Source: Trichinella spiralis (Eukaryota; Nematoda; Enoplea; Trichinellida; Trichinellidae). Taken from it: a stretch of DNA of 64,000 nucleotides. Position 1 is the stretch's first letter; every line of letters starts with the position of its first letter. Made by a program: the position numbers and the translations under genes. The notes under the pieces were generated by a model. It saw only the letters and a program-made list of their open reading frames with translations. It made no database searches and was not told where the DNA came from. The DNA is taken from positions 4,798,395-4,862,394 of the forward strand of contig CM012953.1 of the NCBI GenBank assembly GCA_000181795.3, in the 5' to 3' direction. Shown in pieces: positions 58,905 to 64,000 of this stretch.

Positions 58905-61900
58905 ATGCCGTCTCTGCAATATCAACCAAATCAAATGACAAGCAAAGTGTAAGCAGAATGTTGTTGATTCTTTGGTTAGATTCGAATTCATATTTATAAT
59001 ACTTTTAGTTCTGAATTGAAGTTTTCAATGCAAAACGATGTAAGGATGAGAGAATGCGGTGTGATGGAGGTGAAGGAGCGAAAATTGAACAGAGGCAATT
59101 TGTATGGTCCATATTTAGAATATAGTCCGTTGGACAGTCGGCTGGTATGTTTTTCTTTTGCTGACACATGAGATAATGTACATTTCAAAAAATATTTTTA
59201 GGGTCTTAGTGTACCGAAAGGAACTTGTTCAACATGCAATTTGCCGGTTAGCGAATGTCCTGGCCATTTTGGTTATATCAATTTGGAGTTACCAGTTTTC
59301 CATTATGGGTTTTTCAAACACATTATTCGTGTTTTACAATCAATTTGCAAAGTTAGTCCATTTTTTTACTTAAATTTCATTGAAATTTAAAATTTTTAGT
59401 CTTGTTCACATATTCTTTTGTCGGATGAAAAGAAAAGGATGTTTTTTAAAAAAATACGCCTACCTTCACTTACGTATTTGCATAAAGTGAAACTACATCG
59501 TCAAATAACGAATACATGTAAATTGTGTCCAGTTTGCTTTAATTGTGGATACAAGAATGGTAAATGTTGAATTTATGATTTTTCGTCAGTCAGTATATGA
59601 ATGTTTTATTGCAAGGTATTGTAAAAAGTGTCCCTCGAAGTTTCATGAAAATTATGCACGATCGCAGCAAGATTTTTGGCCATGATCGTTTGAGGCTGGC
59701 ATTAGAAAAAAAGCCTCATTTGGGAAATTTTAATAAACGAGCAAAAGTTACTCTGATTAATCCAGTGAAAGCGTTGCGACTTTTTGAAAACATACCGAAT
59801 GAAGTAAGTCTTCAGATTCGTTGACTGTTGAAATTTAATAACTTTTTATCAGTGGTTGGAAAATATCGAATTTATTTACAACTATGGTATTTCAATATTG
59901 AATAAATTAGAACAAGAAATATATGTTTAACATAGTGTTTTTTTAATTTAAAAAAATATATATGTAGTACTTTAAAATATTTTTCAGTATTTTTGTTCTA
60001 GTTATAGTGGTAGATAAATTTAATGAGCTACGATTGTAATAGATTGATTTTGTGATAATTATTTTTTGTTAGGATTTGATATTTTTGGTTATGGATGAAA
60101 ATGGTGGTCATCCGATGAATATGATTTCTCAACGTTTTCCAGTACCTCCTGCTTCGATTCGGCCATCAGTTCCATGTGCTTCAAAATTGGGCAGCACTGA
60201 AGATGATCTGACGATGAAATTATCGGAAATTGTATTCGTGAATATGGTGATAAAACGACATCGAGAAACTGGCTGCAGAGAATACATGTATAGGCAAAGT
60301 TGGGAATATTTGCAAGTGTTGTGCGCTTTGTATATAAACAGTGATATTAGTTATCTTCCGAAGAATATAACAGCGAGATCGCATCGTCGTTGTCTTTTTC
60401 AACGTTTGAAGGGTAAAATGGGTCGTTTTCGAAAAAATTTATCCGGAAAACGAGTGAATTATTCATCTCGTACGGTAATTTCGCCGGATCCGAATCTTCG
60501 GGTTGATCAAATTGGCGTCCCGGTACAAGTGGCCAAGCAGTTAACATTTCCGGATCGAATTACCGAAAGGAATAGATCGTGGCTTCAAAAGTTGGTTCAG
60601 AATGGTCCAGAAAAACATCCTGGAGCGTTGTTTTACATTTCCTCTGAAACGGGCGTGAAAAAGAGTTTGCGTTTCGCCAACAGGGAACATATTGCTCAGA
60701 CTGTCAAACTGGGCGATACTGTCGAAAGGCACATGGTCGACGGGGATTATGTGCTTTTCAATCGACAACCGTCGTTGCACAAGCAGAGCATCATGTGTCA
60801 CCAGGTGAAAGTGTTACCGTATCGAACATTTCGATTCAACGAGTGCTCTTGCACACCGTATAATGCAGATTTCGACGGTGACGAAATGAATGTCCATTTT
60901 CCACAAACTCACGAAGCTCGTGCCGAATCGGTTCTGCTGATGAACATCAAAGACAATGTGATAACTTCGAGAAATGGTGAACCGTTGATCGCTCCGACTC
61001 AAGATTTCATCACAGGCGCATATCTGCTTACGCGCAAAGATTGCTTTTTTGGCAAATTGGACGCTTGGAGAATTGTTGGTGCAATTTTGCACGCCGAAAA
61101 TGGAGTCCAACATGTCGATCTGCCAATGCCGGCAATTTTAAAACCGATTCCACTCTGGACCGGCAAACAGTTGTTCAATTTGGTACTTCGGCCGAATCGA
61201 CAGTGCAATGTTTTGCTCAATTTGACCGCAAAAGGGAAGAATTACAAAGGCAATTTGGAAATGTGCCCAAATGAAGGCTATGTGATAATTCGCAATAGTT
61301 GTTTGTTGACCGGCGTGATGGACAAGTCGATGGTTGGCAGTGGTTCGAAAATTGGCGTCATTTACGCACTGCTGCGAGATTATGGTTCAGAAGTGGCGAT
61401 GCAAGTGATGTGGAGAATTAGTCGTGTGGCGATTGAATTTCTAACCCATCATGGATTTTCCATTGGCATTGACGATCTGATGCCAAATGACAAACTGATC
61501 CAAGACAAAAAGCGCCTAATTAAAGAAGGCTATGATCGATGCGATGGATATATTGAAGAGTTCAAGTCTGGCTTGTTGTCCGTGCATCCTGGATGCAGCG
61601 AAGAAGATACGCTGGAAGCGATTGTACTTCGGGAATTGTCGGACGTGAGAAATCAGACCGGTCAAGCTTGCTTCAACCAGCTGAACGTGTACAATTCGCC
61701 GTTGACAATGGCCATGTGCGGTTCCAAAGGGTCCGTGATCAACATTAGCCAGATGATCGCCTGCGTTGGTCAGCAGGCGATTGCCGGACGTCGGCCAACC
61801 GAAGGCTTTCAGCGTCGGTCGTTGCCGCATTTCATGAAAAATGACAAATCTCCAGTTGCTCGAGGTTTCGTCGAAGCGAGCTTTTTCACCGGCTTGGAAC

Positions 61901-63618
61901 CTTGCCAGTTTTTCTTCCACACCATGGCCGGTCGAGAAGGACTGATCGACAGTGCCGTGAAAACTGCCGAGACGGGTTACATGCAGCGGCGTCTAGTGAA
62001 ATGTATGGAAGATTTGTGCGTCCATTACGACGAGACCGTGCGCAATGCCAAGGGCAGTATTATTCAGTTCGCTTTCGGCCAAGATGGAATTGATCCGATG
62101 CACGCCGAAACGGACAGCGTTGTGGTCAATTTGGAACATCTGTGGGAACATTGCAGAAATGTGAACCTGGATGACAAGGATCGACTGAATCACAAGGAAA
62201 TGTTGGGTTTGGTTATGGAAAAATTTTCCCACCCCTTCAATTGCAGCGGTTTCTTTTTGAATGCGGTCAAAACGTTCTGCGGTCGAAAGGCGATGGAGGT
62301 GAAGCGAGTGGTCGAATTGACCGAACGTTGTCGACAGCACGCCGGCGACCACTGTTCCGTACGGACGGCAGTGTGCGGCAGTTGTTACGCGATGGAATTG
62401 AAGCGCAAAGTGCTGGTGAAAGAGAAATCAGTATCCGAAAGGCAGTTCGTTGGATTTTTGGAAGAATGTCAGAGACGCTACCAGCAAGCGTTGATTCATC
62501 CAGGAACGGCGGTGGGCGCAATTTCGGCCACGAGCATCGGCGAACCGTCGACCCAGATGACGTTGAAAACGTTCCACTTTGCCGGTGTGGCCAGCATGAA
62601 CATCACCCAAGGTGTGCCGAGGATTCGGGAGATCATCAACGCGGCGGCGAACATTTTGACCCCAGTGGTCACTTGTAGCCTTGTCGACGAAAGCAGCGCG
62701 TCGTTGGCCCACTTGATCAAGGGTCGATTGGAGCGGACAACTTTGAACGACATCACCGAAATGTTCGCTACAGTATTCGGACCGAAAAATTTCTTCTTGA
62801 CAATCAAGTTGTCGACAAGTCGAATTCGACTGTTGCAGCTGGAAATTACGCCGGCATCGGTTGTACGCGCTCTTCTCCAAGCCAAGCTGAAAGTGCCTCT
62901 CAGTGTCAAAGATGTCGCTTTGCGCGGCGACAGCATAATCATCGTTTATCCACCCGAGGGGAAAAATTTTACCCCTTTGCAGAGTTTGTATTATTTGAAA
63001 AATTACCTGCCCAAAGTTATTGTTCACGGATTGCCGTCTGTGAAACGGTGCATTATTCAAGCCGACGAACAGACCGGTGAAAAATACAAACTTCTCGTCG
63101 AAACCAGAGACTATTTGTCGGTAATTGCAACCGAAGGGGTCGATACTGCCAAGACTGTGTCCAATCATCCAATCGATGTTGCCAAAGTTTTGGGCATCGA
63201 AGCGGCTAGAGAAGTTATCATAACAGAAATCATGAATACAATGGCTGGTCATGGTATTGGGTTGGATTTCCGTCACGTGATGATGCTGGCCGATTTGATG
63301 ACCAACAACGGCGAAGTTGTCGGCATGACGAGATTTGGTTTGCCGAAAATCAAGGACAGCGTTCTTTTGTTGGCTTCATTTGAAAACACCTGCGAACATT
63401 TGTTCAATGCAGCTTATCATGGGCATCAAGACAATTTATCGGGCGTGTCCGAGTCTATAATCATGGGAGTACCAATATCCATTGGTACTGGTATGTTTGG
63501 GATGATGGTTGATTTGAAGAAACCGAAATTGGCACCTGGTACTTCAATATTTCAACAATGCTTGAAAGAAATTGCAGCACCAACAACTACCAAAGAAGAT
63601 CAAGAACCGGATGATTAA
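58905..63618 (+). CDS. rpc-1: RNA polymerase III largest subunit (RPC1)
   Basis: Six exons, 58905-58948, 59009-59144, 59202-59351, 59400-59559, 59616-59803 and 60073-63618, join in frame to 1407 residues (human RPC1 1390). It is the catalytic clamp subunit of Pol III, which makes tRNA, 5S rRNA and U6 RNA in the nucleus. The N-terminal clamp zinc site is C-x2-C-x6-CPGH (CSTCNLPVSECPGHFGY). The active-site loop NADFDGDEMNVHFP places the metal-binding aspartates at 492, 494 and 496. Funnel, bridge and trigger-loop sequences follow (GYMQRRLVKCMEDL, GEPSTQMTLKTFHFAG). The C terminus lacks a heptad tail, as expected for Pol III. The start in exon 1 is supported by a GTAAGC donor and by the KVSELKFSMQ context. 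The first five introns are small; the last exon is 3.5 kb. Confidence 0.95.
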
Positions 63619-64000
63619 TGATGAATGAACAGCAAGTACAAAGGCAGATATAGATGATCGTGAAAAGATAAAAAACTAACAAACATGGAAGAAATATTTG
63701 TTATTCATTTTTACAGGGCAATGAGATAGATGAATGGTTTTTTTTACAAGTTATGTATAAAATTGTTACTGTTTTGTGCTTATTTAAATTTGAAATCATT
63801 TTTTCAATTAATATAAACAGATGAACAGTTGCTTTGTTATGTTACAGAATTAGGAATAAAAAAAAGTTGTTGTTGTCACATATATACATAATCCTTGGAA
63901 AAAAAATTCTGATAAGTGTATCATTTTTATGCCATATTTTTACAATTTTTATTTTCAATACCTATTATTTTCTCTTTCTGTATGCTCATTAGGAGAAAAA
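63619..64000. other. RPC1 3' UTR and window edge
   Basis: AATAAA at 63855-63860 is the probable polyadenylation signal. Nothing else was recognised up to the window end. Confidence 0.5.

Noticed and set aside
62241-63276. Long antisense and alternate-frame ORFs inside RPC1 (up to 282 codons)
   Set aside because: Shadows of the GC-richer RPC1 reading frame; no recognisable protein.

Overview
The window is AT-rich eukaryotic nuclear DNA with small introns (about 45 to 900 bp) and GT-AG splice sites. It is most likely nematode. The clearest lineage clue is a luqin/RYamide neuropeptide precursor with adjacent RYG cleavage units, the arrangement of nematode LURY-1. Base composition plus piggyBac and FLYWCH/Mutator transposon remnants make a clade I worm such as Trichinella my best guess; that is inference only. 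No species could be confirmed.

Layout. At 2.1-3.4 kb (+) lies an intronless ornithine aminotransferase, followed by a degenerate initiator-tRNA-Met-like sequence. From 4.6 to 45.6 kb the minus strand carries seven tandem paralogues, here PAN-A to PAN-G. They encode secreted proteins built from four or five PAN/Apple-like cysteine modules. Each module is one exon bounded by phase 1 introns, and I rebuilt all exon joints by reading frame. Between PAN-C and PAN-D (18.6-30.1 kb, +) sit the luqin gene (21.5-22.0 kb, two coding exons) and a five-exon gene for a small cysteine-rich secreted protein (28.0-29.5 kb) with a decayed paralogue upstream at 26.3 kb.

From 46 to 58 kb the window is a mosaic of transposon remnants and three minus-strand loci: a Rab18-like GTPase with Leu at the catalytic Gln position, an uncertain small membrane protein, and a NIFK/Nop15-type RRM protein. 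The right end (58.9-63.6 kb, +) is a complete RNA polymerase III largest subunit gene with five short exons and one 3.5 kb last exon.

Mobile elements belong to four groups: three piggyBac families (12.3, 15.1/34.4 and 46.0 kb), a Mutator-like element with a FLYWCH transposase remnant (56.4-58.3 kb, extra TIR copy at 14.7 kb), hAT elements (8.5, 52.8 and perhaps 55.8 kb) and an LTR-like repeat (0.76 and 49.1 kb).

The most unusual content is the PAN array. Cysteine losses occur in matched pairs (C1 with C6 in four modules, C3 with C4 in one), as expected if these pairs form disulphides. The penultimate module of PAN-D to PAN-G has instead lost only C4, leaving an odd cysteine. Many genes here are split over short exons; the luqin and cysteine-rich genes appear only when exons are joined.
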